From Desulfobulbaceae bacterium (GTDB lineage: Bacteria > Desulfobacterota > Desulfobulbia > Desulfobulbales > SURF-16), in assembly GCA_002868945.1 (NCBI GenBank), contig PKTX01000028.1, forward strand, positions 42,595 through 106,594: a stretch of 64,000 nt of DNA, in the 5' to 3' direction. The translations under genes were made by a program, and so were the position numbers. Each line of letters begins with the position of its first letter. Within the stretch, counting starts at the first letter, position 1. The notes beneath the pieces are model-generated. The model saw only the letters and a program-made list of their open reading frames with translations, was not told the DNA's origin and made no database searches. Below, in pieces: positions 10,748 through 19,963 of this stretch.

Positions 10748-10991
10748 CAGCCCGTTGAAAAACTACTGCGCTCGAAGGTCTCTCTTCGTTCACTATCTAC
10801 TGATGCGTCGTCAAAATTCGGCTTGAGCTAAGCGAGCCTGCGAGACTCCGAAATGCTCCTAAACCCCATGTAAACTGCACCCCAAGGGTACTCGGAGTGT
10901 CGCAGGCTCCCTTACCTCCTGCGGGCGCGCATTTTTTTGCCTCATTTTTCCTAGCCTCAGCTGCGCTCGCTGCCTTTTTCAACGGGCTGTT
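10748..10991. repeat. Inverted-repeat element, family B, full copy
   Basis: About 244 bp with terminal inverted repeats CAGCCCGTTGAAAAA (10748-10762) and TTTTTCAACGGGCTG (ending 10991). It contains an internal inverted pair of the module also found in family A: TAAGCGAGCCTGCGAGACTC at 10829 onward and its reverse complement, 10891-10916. The right end touches the pyruvate kinase stop codon (10993-10995). Single-end copies lie at the stop codons of the L,D-transpeptidase (20631-20644) and V-ATPase subunit E (52243-52260) genes. Confidence 0.7.
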
Positions 10992-10992
10992 G

Positions 10993-12426
10993 TTATGCCG
11001 GATGCAACTCCAGGAGCTGCATGGAGTTATAGACCTCGGGCGAGCAGGGCGACGGCCCCTGGGCCAGGAGGGCCAGATCCGCGGCCAGACCGTGCCTGGT
11101 CAACCAGCATTCGGCATAGCTGTTCCAATCCTCCGGACATTCCTCATCAAACTCGGCATGTACGCCATAGGAAAAGTGCAGACAGCGCACGGTCCGGCGA
11201 TAGGGACTGACGCCGACAACCCAGACCGGCATACGAAAGCGGGCGATATTGCGGGCCGTGGCACCGCTGATGGTGGGGACAAACACGGCAGCCGCATCGG
11301 TATGTTCCATGGTGGAAAAGACGCTGAGGGCAATGAGATCCTTGGCGCTGTTCTTGCGGGTGTCGCCGACCCGGCTGTGGATGAAATCACGCTGCCGCGG
11401 CCGCGAGCGTATGGGCTCGGTGACAGCGGCGATCTTCACCAGCATCTCCACCGCCTCCACCGGATAGCGGCCCATGGCCGACTCGCCGGAGAGCATCACA
11501 CAGTCCGTGCCGTCCAGAATGGCATTGGCCACATCCGTGGCCTCGGCCCTGGTGGGTCGTTTCTGCAGGGTCATGGATTCCAGCATCTGGGTGGCGGTGA
11601 TAATGGGCTTGCCCTGCACCACCGCCTTGCGCATGAGCTCCTTCTGAACCACGGCCATACGCTCAATGGCGATCTCCACCCCCAGGTCGCCGCGGGCAAT
11701 CATGATGCCGTCACAGGCCGCCAGGATCTCTTCGATATTGTCCAGGGCGCCGGCCCGCTCGATCTTGGCGATAATAAAGGGTTGGTGTCCCAGGGCGGCA
11801 GCGGCATGGCGAACAGCCTCCAGGTCGGCGGCCGAGTTGACAAAGGATTGACTCACCGCATCCACGCCATGCTCCAGGGCAAAGGCCAGACAGACCTGAT
11901 CGTGATCGGTGAAGGCGCTGATGCCAAGCTCGATGCCCGGCAGATTGAGACCCTTGCGGGAACGGAGCTCGCCCCCCACCAGTACCCGGCAGGAGACCTC
12001 CCGGCCGGCCACCCGGCGCACCTCCAGCTGAACAATACCGTCGTTTAGAAACAGGACATTGCCGGGCCTGACCACCGCCGGCAGCTGGGCAAAGCTCACC
12101 GACAGGCGCGCCCTGCTGCCGACAATCTCCTCGGTGGTCAGGGTGATGTCGTCACCGCTCTGGAGCTCCACCGGTTCGTCGGCCAGCTCACCCACCCGCA
12201 TCTTGGGACCGGGCAGGTCGGCCATGATGGCCACATCCTTGCCCAGCCGGGCAGCAGCGGCGCGGATGGCGCTTATGAGTCGGGCGTGCTCGCTGAACTC
12301 GCCGTGGGAAAAGTTGAGGCGCGCCACGTTCATGCCGGCCGCCATAAGCTGTTCCAGCACCTCGGGTCGGCGCGAGGCCGGACCAATGGTGCAGACAATC
12401 TTGGTAAACTGCTTGGCAAGACCCAT
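10993..12426 (-). CDS. pyk: Pyruvate kinase
   Basis: A 477-residue glycolytic enzyme converting phosphoenolpyruvate and ADP to pyruvate and ATP. Diagnostic segments are TKIVCTIGPASRRPEVL, NVARLNFSHGEFSEH, IMADLPGPKMRVG, the catalytic-lysine signature FIIAKIERAGALDNI, GIMIARGDLGVEI and ITATQMLESM. The B domain and C-terminal allosteric domain are present, so it is full length. The ATG at 12426 follows a GAGG site; a TTG further upstream is less likely. The gene stands alone. Its stop codon abuts a family B repeat and its start is 13 nt from a remnant of family A. Confidence 0.96.
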   Translation of the reverse strand: MGLAKQFTKIVCTIGPASRRPEVLEQLMAAGMNVARLNFSHGEFSEHARLISAIRAAAARLGKDVAIMADLPGPKMRVGELADEPVELQSGDDITLTTEEIVGSRARLSVSFAQLPAVVRPGNVLFLNDGIVQLEVRRVAGREVSCRVLVGGELRSRKGLNLPGIELGISAFTDHDQVCLAFALEHGVDAVSQSFVNSAADLEAVRHAAAALGHQPFIIAKIERAGALDNIEEILAACDGIMIARGDLGVEIAIERMAVVQKELMRKAVVQGKPIITATQMLESMTLQKRPTRAEATDVANAILDGTDCVMLSGESAMGRYPVEAVEMLVKIAAVTEPIRSRPRQRDFIHSRVGDTRKNSAKDLIALSVFSTMEHTDAAAVFVPTISGATARNIARFRMPVWVVGVSPYRRTVRCLHFSYGVHAEFDEECPEDWNSYAECWLTRHGLAADLALLAQGPSPCSPEVYNSMQLLELHPA

Positions 12427-12438
12427 AATGCACCTCAA

Positions 12439-12462
12439 GGGTATCTTTGATAATTCAAGATG
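12439..12462. repeat. Family A remnant: two ends joined
   Basis: GGGTATCTTTGATAATTCAA runs on to GATGG. It looks like the left and right terminal repeats of family A fused with the middle deleted. The following stretch, 12463-12699, has no supportable gene; it holds only a GCCACAGCC / GGCTGTGGC inverted repeat near 12529-12600. Confidence 0.5.
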
Positions 12463-12699
12463 GTCTGTAGAAAAAGCCTTAAAAAAGCATACTCATTTCA
12501 GACAGAAAAGGGAAACAGAGTCGAGGCGCCACAGCCAAAGCAGCGGCCGGGCCGGACTTCAGGTTCAAGGGGGAGTTGCGGCTCACAGCGGGGCTGTGGC
12601 AGCTGCCGTGCCGCCCCATCTTTTTTTGCAGATATCTTACCTCTGAAAACCGCACCCAGGTGAGTGCAGTGCCAAACTGAAAAGGTGCCGAATACGGGG

Positions 12700-13377
12700 C
12701 TAGGGGATGCGGGCAATATAGACGACGTGGCGCCGACCGCCGCGGCCGGGCCGCTGACGTGTAAAGCTGAAACCGGCCTGGCGCAGGCGTCCCTCAAAGG
12801 CCTGGTCCGGATCCTCGGACCAGACGGCAAAGACACCACCCGGCCGCAGCGCCGCCCGACTGCGCTTGAGGGCGCTCTTGCCGTAGAGATACTCGCCGCG
12901 CTCCTTGCCCGACTCGCACGGCCCCTCGTAGAGATCAAGGATAATGGCGTCAAAACGCGCCTCGCCGCCCTGTTCGGCAGCCCGCCGAATCAAGGTAGCC
13001 ACATCGGCAATCTCCACGCTGACACGTGGATCATCAACGGCCTGGCCGGTAAGGGGTGCCAGGGGGCCCCGGCACCAATCCGCCACCACCGGATTAAGCT
13101 CGGCAACCACCACCCTGCTTTCGGCCGGCAGGTTGTCCAAGGCCGCCTTCAGGGTAAAGGCCATGCCCAGCCCACCGATGAGAACGCGCGGCTGCCTATT
13201 GCCGGCCAGGGCCTGGCAGGCCAGCTCCGACAGGACGATCTCCGACCGATTGGCGTAGGAATTCATCAAGACCCGATCGGCAATAAGGATGAGAAAATCG
13301 TCCGCCCCCCTCTGCCGCAGCTCCAACAGGCCCTCGGGCGTCTCCGCCGAATCAATAACCTGCCATGGTTGCGCCAT
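12700..13377 (-). CDS. Spermidine-synthase-like methyltransferase-fold protein
   Basis: A 225-residue protein with the Rossmann fold of spermidine synthases and class I methyltransferases. The nucleotide-binding glycine motif is RVLIGGLGMAFTLKAAL, an acidic strand end is VVVAELNPVVADW, and DAIILDLYEGP follows where synthases have DVIIxD. The N-terminal domain of true spermidine synthase is reduced, so aminopropyl transfer is uncertain. The start is fixed by AAGGAGGGGG immediately before the ATG at 13377. It is read in the same direction as, and downstream of, the TPR-methyltransferase gene. Confidence 0.75.
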   Translation of the reverse strand: MAQPWQVIDSAETPEGLLELRQRGADDFLILIADRVLMNSYANRSEIVLSELACQALAGNRQPRVLIGGLGMAFTLKAALDNLPAESRVVVAELNPVVADWCRGPLAPLTGQAVDDPRVSVEIADVATLIRRAAEQGGEARFDAIILDLYEGPCESGKERGEYLYGKSALKRSRAALRPGGVFAVWSEDPDQAFEGRLRQAGFSFTRQRPGRGGRRHVVYIARIP

Positions 13378-13497
13378 ACCCCCTCCTTGCTGAATGCACA
13401 ACCCTCATGGCCGCGCCAGTCCCCCATCTACCCTGTTTGCCGCGATTAGCAAAGGAAAATAGCTGCTGTCGCAGCCATGACGCCCTGGCGACAGCAG

Positions 13498-14865
13498 CTA
13501 CCAGGCCCGCAGCACAAAAAGATGACCGGTCAGCCAGCTGCCCTGCTCCTTACGAATCGTGCAGGGTTTACGATCCACCACGCCAAAGCCGCCCTGCTCG
13601 GCCAGGCGCTCGACATAGGCCACGGAGTGGGCATAGCGGCCGGACGAACGCAGGAGATGATCTGCGGCGCCCTCTCTGTCCTCATCAATGGTCTCAATGG
13701 AAAAGGCGAAACAGGCCTTTGCGGCGGCCCGACCCCGCAGCGCCGCAAAGAGAGGCCGCAGGTCGCCGATATAGATAAAGACATCCGTGGCCACAAAGAG
13801 ATCAAAAGTGCTCTCTCCCCTCTCCAGAAAGGTGACCACATCCTCCTGATGCAGCGTGTCATAAATTGCCTTGGCCCTGGCCTGGGCCAGCATGCGGGGC
13901 GACAGGTCAACACCGCTCATTTGCACGGCAAGATCCTTAAAGGCGAGGCCGGAGAGACCGGTACCGCAGCCCAGATCAAGACAGTGGCGGAAGGGTGCAT
14001 CCCCCATGGTCTGCGCCACGGCCCGGCCGAGTAATTCCGGCACCCGGTAGCCCAGCTGCTCGGTGAGCTGATTGTCAAAATGACCGGCATAGCGATCAAA
14101 GGTGTCCACCACATAGGCGGCCGGTGCCTTGGCCGTGGCCATGCCGCTGAGGGCGGCCAGCATGTGTCGGGCCGCGGCATGCCGGGGCTCAATATCAAGG
14201 AGCTTCTCATAGCAGGTCCGCGCCTCGTCGTTGCCGCCCACAAGGCTCAAGGCCCCGGCTAGATTGTAGAGGATATCGCAGTTTTGCTCATCATGGGCCA
14301 GGGCCTTTCTGAAACAGGCAATGGCCTCCTCTAGGCGGCCCAGGCTGTTGAGCAGCACGCCAAGATTGTTGTGGGCCATGGCGTAGTCGGGGGCCAGGGC
14401 CACGGCCCGGTTCAGATAGTCAAGGGCGCCAGGGCGATCACCCTGCTGATAGAGGGCCTTGCCCAGATTGTTCATCACCCGTGGATCATGGGGGGCCAAC
14501 TCCTGGGCCGTGCGGTAGGCGATAACCGCCTGGTCCAGCTCACCCTGCTCCTCGAACAGGGCGCCGATGTTGAGGTTAACGGCAAAGTTGTCCGGCGCCA
14601 GGGCACGGGCCTCCTGCAACCGGGCCAGGGCCTGGGAGGGCCGGCCCATATCGCGGTAGAGCAGACCCAGGTTACACAACAGGTTGACATTGTCGGGCCG
14701 CAGCGCCCGTACCCGACCATAGAGCTGTTCAGCCTCGTCATAGCGGCCGGCCTGGTGGGCACTGACAGCGGCAACGAACAGGCCCTGCAGATCGGCGGGA
14801 GATGGGGTGTTATGGCTGGGGCTGGGGCTGGGGAAATTACTCTGGGATGACTTGTCGTTCTGCAT
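13498..14865 (-). CDS. TPR-repeat protein fused to a class I methyltransferase
   Basis: 455 residues in two parts. Residues about 25-235 are five or six tetratricopeptide repeats (for example NVNLLCNLGLLYRDMGRPSQ and AMAHNNLGVLLNSLGRLEEA), a protein-docking surface. Residues about 265-455 are an S-adenosylmethionine methyltransferase with motif I CLDLGCGTGLSGLAFKD and the acidic MSGVDLSPRML. The C-terminal region resembles the UbiE/Methyltransf_11 type. TPR-methyltransferase fusions are common in proteobacteria, but substrates are mostly unknown. No signal peptide. The start at 14865 precedes a Ser/Pro-rich linker. The 270 nt beyond the start, up to 15136, hold no gene I can support. Confidence 0.85.
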   Translation of the reverse strand: MQNDKSSQSNFPSPSPSHNTPSPADLQGLFVAAVSAHQAGRYDEAEQLYGRVRALRPDNVNLLCNLGLLYRDMGRPSQALARLQEARALAPDNFAVNLNIGALFEEQGELDQAVIAYRTAQELAPHDPRVMNNLGKALYQQGDRPGALDYLNRAVALAPDYAMAHNNLGVLLNSLGRLEEAIACFRKALAHDEQNCDILYNLAGALSLVGGNDEARTCYEKLLDIEPRHAAARHMLAALSGMATAKAPAAYVVDTFDRYAGHFDNQLTEQLGYRVPELLGRAVAQTMGDAPFRHCLDLGCGTGLSGLAFKDLAVQMSGVDLSPRMLAQARAKAIYDTLHQEDVVTFLERGESTFDLFVATDVFIYIGDLRPLFAALRGRAAAKACFAFSIETIDEDREGAADHLLRSSGRYAHSVAYVERLAEQGGFGVVDRKPCTIRKEQGSWLTGHLFVLRAW

Positions 14866-15136
14866 GCCTCACGCGGGTGCCTGGCAAATGATTTACAACA
14901 TTCCTCAATTCTGAATTCAGGAGAAAAGCTTGAGAAGCATTGGAAACACGCCTGGCGCGTCTCACCATCAACCCACATAATATCAACAGGTTAACACAAC
15001 AACGCAAGTCGATAGACGATATACCTTCCTGCTCCTCTTTCCGGAGCAGACAAGGCTACCATAGCAGTCCGAAAAATTCATCCGGCCCGGCAAAAATTCC
15101 GTCTCTGCCCGGCGGATCAGGTGCGGCCCGGACCTG

Positions 15137-16714
15137 TCAATAGCCCATGCCGCCGGTGGTCGGCAGGGCATGGTCCGGATTGCGACTCTCACCGGCGCTG
15201 GTGACGATCACCGCCGATCTGCCGGCCAGGGGACATTTTGTTTCGCAGATGCCGCAGCCCACGCAGAGCTCATCCACCAGATAAGGCTGCTTGACCCGAA
15301 CCTGCTCACCGCGGCTGTTTTGTACCACGGCCTCGCGAAACTTGATGGCCTTGTCCGGGGTGGGGCAATGCTCCTCGCAAACCATGCAGGCAATGCCCTT
15401 GGCATAGGGCAGACAGCGATCCGTATCAAAGAGGGCGTTGCCGATTTTCTCCTTCTTCTTGGCCGCCGGGCTCAGCTTGCGGATGGCGCCGGTGGGACAG
15501 ACCTGGCCGCAGAGGGTGCAGTTGTATTCGCAATAGCCGGTGCGGGCCTGTAAGACCGGCGAGAACATGGCCTCCAGACCACCCTGCAGAAAGGCGGGTT
15601 GCAGGCCATTGCCGATGCAGACCTTCATGCACTCGCCACAGCGCACGCAGCGGCCGACAAACTCCTCCTCGGCCAGGGCGCCGGGCGGCCGGATCAAGCG
15701 CGGATCGGCCTGGCGGGCCAGCGTCCTGGTTTTCAGGAAAAAGGGAAGCAGGGCGCCCAGGGCCAGGGAGCCGGCAAAGGTGCGCCGCGACAAATCAAAG
15801 GCGGGTCGCGGTGCCCTCCACCAGCCGAACCGAAAGGAGATCTTGTGGCCGGGGCAGTGATGCAGACAATCCAGGCAGAGAGTACACTCCTGGGGCGAGA
15901 TCTGATGCTGCTCGTCAATGGCCCCCATCCGGCAGACATCCTGACAGGTGCGGCAGCTGCCGCATTTGACGCCGGCCTTGCCGCGCAGCAGGGCGAAGCG
16001 GGCCGTTACCGCCAGCAAGGCGCCCAGGGGACAGATATTACGGCAGAAAAAGCGGCGTTCCAGCCTCTCCAGGCCAAAGACCAGCAGCAGGATAGCCAGG
16101 GAGAGCAGGGCCAGTTCATAATAGTTCTGGTGAAAGGGCAGAATGGTGGCCTTCAGAAAGGCGTAGAGCGGCTCGGTGAGGCTGTTGACCCAGGCCGGCG
16201 CCTCCTGATAGGTGAAGGTGAAAAAGGTGGTGGATAAGGCGTTCAGGGCCGGGTCCACGGCCAGGGCCAGACCCCGCACCAGGATGGAGAAGGGATCGAC
16301 CAACCCCACCAGGGGTAACCCCAGCCAGGCCCCCACCAGCAGAAAGCCGAGGAGGTGGAACTTCAGCGGCCGATAGCGCCTGGTGGCCGCCGCCACCTTA
16401 CTCTTCATCAGAACGCGACTGCCATCCAACAGGGTACCCATGGGGCAGACCCAGCCGCAGAAGAAACGGCCGAAGATCAAGGTGAAGAGGAGGGTGAGCA
16501 GGGCCGGCAACATGAGGAGAATAAAAAAACCGGCCGCCACTGAGGCGGTAAGGGCCAGGAGGGGATCGATGCGAAAGAGGATATTCACCGCATAACGAAT
16601 CTCATCGCGGCCCGCGTAATCGGTGTTGATAAAGAGAAAGAAGAAGAGGGCCAGGCAGGCCAGCTGGCTCAGGCGGCGCCAGTAATAGAGCGGTATTGCT
16701 TTTGGCTTTTGCAT
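15137..16714 (-). CDS. NapH-NapG-like fused membrane polyferredoxin
   Basis: A 525-residue membrane iron-sulfur protein. Residues 1-230 are NapH-like: about five transmembrane helices and two CxxxCP motifs after helices (FFCGWVCP near 85-91 and FFCRNICP near 223-229). Two 4Fe-4S motifs follow (CGSCRTCQDVC at 251 and CTLCLDCLHHCP at 277). At 309-315 is an internal twin-arginine-like motif SRRTFAG before a hydrophobic stretch, as at the start of NapG. After it come four more clusters (CVRCGECMKVC 356, CEYNCTLCGQVCP 395, CMVCEEHCP 443, CVGCGICETKCP 484). It should move electrons across or along the membrane; the partners are unknown. A DUF362 gene lies upstream on the same strand. Confidence 0.88.
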   Translation of the reverse strand: MQKPKAIPLYYWRRLSQLACLALFFFLFINTDYAGRDEIRYAVNILFRIDPLLALTASVAAGFFILLMLPALLTLLFTLIFGRFFCGWVCPMGTLLDGSRVLMKSKVAAATRRYRPLKFHLLGFLLVGAWLGLPLVGLVDPFSILVRGLALAVDPALNALSTTFFTFTYQEAPAWVNSLTEPLYAFLKATILPFHQNYYELALLSLAILLLVFGLERLERRFFCRNICPLGALLAVTARFALLRGKAGVKCGSCRTCQDVCRMGAIDEQHQISPQECTLCLDCLHHCPGHKISFRFGWWRAPRPAFDLSRRTFAGSLALGALLPFFLKTRTLARQADPRLIRPPGALAEEEFVGRCVRCGECMKVCIGNGLQPAFLQGGLEAMFSPVLQARTGYCEYNCTLCGQVCPTGAIRKLSPAAKKKEKIGNALFDTDRCLPYAKGIACMVCEEHCPTPDKAIKFREAVVQNSRGEQVRVKQPYLVDELCVGCGICETKCPLAGRSAVIVTSAGESRNPDHALPTTGGMGY

Positions 16715-16941
16715 GGTACCTCCTGGCGGCTGGCCCGCCCGTCGGCGCGACTGACCTGGGTTGCCAAAAAGATCAGCACACCCTGCCGGGCTCCACTATC
16801 TCGTTATCTCGTTGCGATTATGTTGCTTGCCGGCGACAATGGCGACGTTTTTCCCCACCATGCCGCAAGGCGGAAGCCGTTCTGCCTGATTCTCAAGATT
16901 TTTTACTGATTCCTGAATTCTGAATCCTGAATTCTGAATCA

Positions 16942-17853
16942 TCAAGCCGTGACGATCTTCATCCTGGCCAGGTCCATCTCACCCAGGCCCAGGGCGTGGG
17001 CCGCCACCGTGGAGTCAATATCAGCCGGCTGCAGCCCAAACAGGGTGGTGGCATAGGCATCGGCCGCCACCGGGTCGCTACTGGCCACCAGGGTGTCAAG
17101 TATCTTGACATCGGCCAGATCGCCACCCTGGGGGCCATTGGCCAGCAGGATACGGGTGGCGTCGATGATTGTCAGCTTCGGCTGCACCACCGTGGCCAGA
17201 TCCGCCAACTTCTGGCCCAGATTATGGTGCATGGCGCCCCGCCGACCGCCCAGCACTCCCATGCTGTTCTTGAGCCCCAGGGTCAGGCGGCTGAGGCCGT
17301 GATGCTTGGCCACCGGCACATTGATATAGCTGTCCGCCTCCAGGGCGTCGCGGTAGATGTCGAGGCGGTTCACCGCTCGGCCCCGGCTGATATCCACCGG
17401 CACATATTTACGGTTATCGGGGTAAAAGATCTTCAGGCGCCTGTCCTTGACAGCGGCCAGGGCGTCCTGGATGCCGCTGTTGACATAGCAGCGCCGCTCC
17501 TCGTTACAGGTCCGATCAAAGACCAGAATCTGGCCGGCGCCGGCGGCCAGGGCCTGTTCCACCAGGGCCTTGACCACCAGAGGATGGGTATTGGCGGCCT
17601 GGGCCGGGGTCCGGTCCCAGCCGATATTGGGCTTGATCACCACCTTGTCGCTGGGCCGAACAAAGGCGGCCATCCCGCCCAGGGGAGACAAGACCCGCTC
17701 CACCAGGGCCGGATAATCAGGGCCGGTGGCATGGGCCAGCAGGGGGGCCTTTGCCGTGGCGGCCAGGGCCTCGCAGATCTTGAAATGGGGTACAGTCAAG
17801 GTCAGTCCCGCCGACCAGAGGGCCACCTGCCTGAGAAACGCTCGTCGTTGCAT
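16942..17853 (-). CDS. DUF362 protein with Tat signal
   Basis: A 303-residue DUF362 protein. The N terminus MQRRAFLRQVALWSAGLTL carries a twin-arginine motif and a hydrophobic stretch, predicting folded export. The DUF362 core has KVVIKPNIGW, NTHPLVVKALVEQAL, SYINVPVAKHHGL, LKNSMG and ILVASSDPVAADA-type segments (here TLVASSDPVAADA). The start at 17853 is chosen because the open frame to 17931 runs into a repeat element and would bury the signal. The polyferredoxin gene lies 227 nt downstream; such pairs suggest a redox role, but no DUF362 reaction is established. The CTGAATTCTGAAT repeat occurs in the gap (16909-16941). Confidence 0.82.
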   Translation of the reverse strand: MQRRAFLRQVALWSAGLTLTVPHFKICEALAATAKAPLLAHATGPDYPALVERVLSPLGGMAAFVRPSDKVVIKPNIGWDRTPAQAANTHPLVVKALVEQALAAGAGQILVFDRTCNEERRCYVNSGIQDALAAVKDRRLKIFYPDNRKYVPVDISRGRAVNRLDIYRDALEADSYINVPVAKHHGLSRLTLGLKNSMGVLGGRRGAMHHNLGQKLADLATVVQPKLTIIDATRILLANGPQGGDLADVKILDTLVASSDPVAADAYATTLFGLQPADIDSTVAAHALGLGEMDLARMKIVTA

Positions 17854-17891
17854 AGCCGCACCTTCGTTGCTGTTTATCTCATCAAACGCAA

Positions 17892-18104
17892 GGGTCTCTT
17901 GAATAAGAGAGTGCTCGAACTTCCGAAGCATGGAAAATAAAAAGCGCGCCCTGAAAGAGGTAAGGGAGCCTGCGACACTCCGGGTGCCCCTGGGGCCGGC
18001 ATGCCAAGCATATGTGAGGACTTTTATTTTCGTAGTGCCGAAAAAAAATCGGGCCGGTAAGCGAACGAAGCGAGACTCCGAAAGAGCAATTATTCAAGAT
18101 GGCC
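17892..18104. repeat. Family A element, copy 2
   Basis: About 213 bp from GGGTCTCTTGAATAAGAG to TTATTCAAGATGGCC. It carries two copies of the internal module, GGTAAGGGAGCCTGCGACAC at 17959 and GGTAAGCGAACGAAGCGAGA at 18056, and the TTTATTTTCGTAGTGCCGAA segment. It occupies half of the 432-nt gap between the DUF362 and aminotransferase genes. I see no gene in the remaining 18105-18285. Confidence 0.7.
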
Positions 18105-18285
18105 TTAAAAAAATACCCTGCAGACAATTATGGGCCAGGCTCGTGCTGTTGTCAAAACAAAGAGGGCAGGCGCGCCGGCGATTATTCCCTTGCAAGGCCC
18201 TGTGACGCCCACGCCACCGATACTCTTGCCAAGAGCCGCCCTCGCCGGCGCTTTATCCCGGTGCGCAGCCCACCGGCGGGAGTGC

Positions 18286-19449
18286 TCAGAAGGAGGCGGC
18301 CACCAGCCGCCGGCAGGCGTCCTCGATGATATCCATCTCCATGGCAAAGCAGAAGCGGCTCAGGCCCTCGCCCTGCCTGCCCCGGAAAAAGGCGGAACCA
18401 GGCACCGAGGCAACACCGCTTTTGTGCAGGATGGTCATGGCCCGCTCCCAGCTGTCCCTGCCCGGCAGGCGCGAAATGTCGGCCAACACATAGTAGGCGC
18501 CCTGGGGGACATGGGGCGGGAAACCGGCCCGGCGCAGGGCATCACACAACATATCGCGTTTGATCTCACTCTCCCGGCGCATGGTGCTGTAAAAATCAGC
18601 CGGCATCTTGCTTAAGGCCTCGGCTGCCGCATACTGCAGCGGCGCCGGTGGGCAGACATAGATCTGGTCATTGAGCTGGCCCATGGCCGCGGCCCAGTCG
18701 GCCCGGCAGCTCAGGTAGCCGAGGCGCCAGCCCGTGACATGGAAGGTCTTGGACAGGCCGCTGATGGTCACGGTGCGCTCCGCCATGCCCTCCACGGTGG
18801 CCGGGGCCAGATGCCGGAGATCGTCGTAGATAAAATATTCATAAATCTCGTCGGTGAAGATAATCAGATCATGCGCCACTGCCAGATCGCGAATCTGCTC
18901 GATCTCGTGGCGGCTGAACACCTTGCCGCACGGATTGGCCGGTGTGTTGATCATAATGGCCCTGGTACGCGGCGTTATGGCGGCGGCAAGCTCCTCCACC
19001 TTGAAGGACCAGTTATCCGCCGGATCCAGGCCCACAAAGGCCGGCGCTGCCTGCACCAGATGCAGGGTGCTGAGATGGTAGCCGTAGTAGGGTTCAAAGA
19101 GGATCACCTCGTCACCCGGATCAAGCAGGGCCAGGCAGGCCACGTAAAAGGCGCCGGTGGCACCGCAACTCACCACCAGCTCATTTTCAGGATCCATCTC
19201 CAGGCCATGGTCGCGGCCCTGGCGCCGGGCAATGGCGGCCCGCAGTTCCGGGATGCCGTCGTAGCGGGTATAGAGATTATGGCCGGCCGCAATAGCGGCA
19301 GCGGCCGCCTCGCCCAACAGCGGCGGCAACGGCAGATCACAGATGCCCTGGGCCAGGTTGATGCCGCCCAGTCGGCGGCACTCATGGCTCATGGCCCGGA
19401 TAGGTGATTGACTCAACCGGCCATGGCGGTTACTGAGTTGCAGGGTCAT
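18286..19449 (-). CDS. Class I/II PLP-dependent aminotransferase
   Basis: A 387-residue fold-type I aminotransferase. The PLP-lysine lies in SGLSKTFHVTGWRLGYLSC. NTPANPCGKVFS and FTDEIYEYFIYDD contain the cofactor-binding Asn and Asp-x-x-Tyr, and the substrate arginine region SRFCFAMEMDII is near the C terminus. It resembles methionine/aspartate/kynurenine-type aminotransferases; the amino acid cannot be set from sequence. The start at 19449 follows AAGGAGAAGAA. An upstream in-frame ATG at 19506 lacks a ribosome site. It appears monocistronic. Confidence 0.9.
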   Translation of the reverse strand: MTLQLSNRHGRLSQSPIRAMSHECRRLGGINLAQGICDLPLPPLLGEAAAAAIAAGHNLYTRYDGIPELRAAIARRQGRDHGLEMDPENELVVSCGATGAFYVACLALLDPGDEVILFEPYYGYHLSTLHLVQAAPAFVGLDPADNWSFKVEELAAAITPRTRAIMINTPANPCGKVFSRHEIEQIRDLAVAHDLIIFTDEIYEYFIYDDLRHLAPATVEGMAERTVTISGLSKTFHVTGWRLGYLSCRADWAAAMGQLNDQIYVCPPAPLQYAAAEALSKMPADFYSTMRRESEIKRDMLCDALRRAGFPPHVPQGAYYVLADISRLPGRDSWERAMTILHKSGVASVPGSAFFRGRQGEGLSRFCFAMEMDIIEDACRRLVAASF

Positions 19450-19660
19450 TTCTTCTCCTTGGATGGTGTGGCAAAAAACTCCTTTTCTCCGGCGTCGTGG
19501 CGGCATATCGGGTCCTGGAGCGTATCACATATAGGCTGCCGCGGCCTCGGCACTCCCCCGCCTTGCCGGCCTCGCCCTTGTTCGCGCACCTGGACGCGCA
19601 ACGTTTTCACAGAACCATGGCAAGCGCTGCCATGGACTTTTTCCGAGTCCATCAGCCTAA

Positions 19661-19819
19661 GAGTCTGTCGGGCTTAGACATAAATCTACTGCAAATTCAA
19701 GAAATCGGTCCATATTCCCATGGCTTTTCGTTAAATAGCTCTGCTATTCGCCTCAAATCCATGGAAATCTGGACCGATTTCTTGAATTTTCGCTACGATT
19801 CTCTAAGTCCGACAGACTC
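19661..19819. repeat. 159-bp near-perfect inverted repeat
   Basis: Arms of about 60 bp: the left starts GAGTCTGTCGGGCTTAGA and includes TTCAAGAAATCGGTCCA; the right is its reverse complement ending GACAGACTC, with about nine mismatches. The central 35-40 nt are AT-rich. Transcribed RNA would form one long stem, and the shape is that of a MITE. It lies in the 514-nt gap between the divergent aminotransferase and MepK genes, where I see no gene. Flanking 19450-19660 is featureless apart from a CATGG-rich stretch. Confidence 0.7.
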
Positions 19820-19963
19820 CTGGGCACAACAGATTGCAACAATATCACCTCCTTAGGCTCATAACAACAAATTTACAAGGAGTTACGGCATTGACATTCT
19901 CCAGTTACGCAGTAAATTATAAATGTTTTCCCAGACAAGAATAGTTCAGGTGGTGATATCCGC

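Noticed and set aside
15137..16714. NosR or quinol oxidoreductase subunit as the identity of the polyferredoxin
   Set aside because: No FMN-binding domain is visible at the N terminus; the two CxxxCP motifs after helices and the later clusters fit NapH and NapG better.
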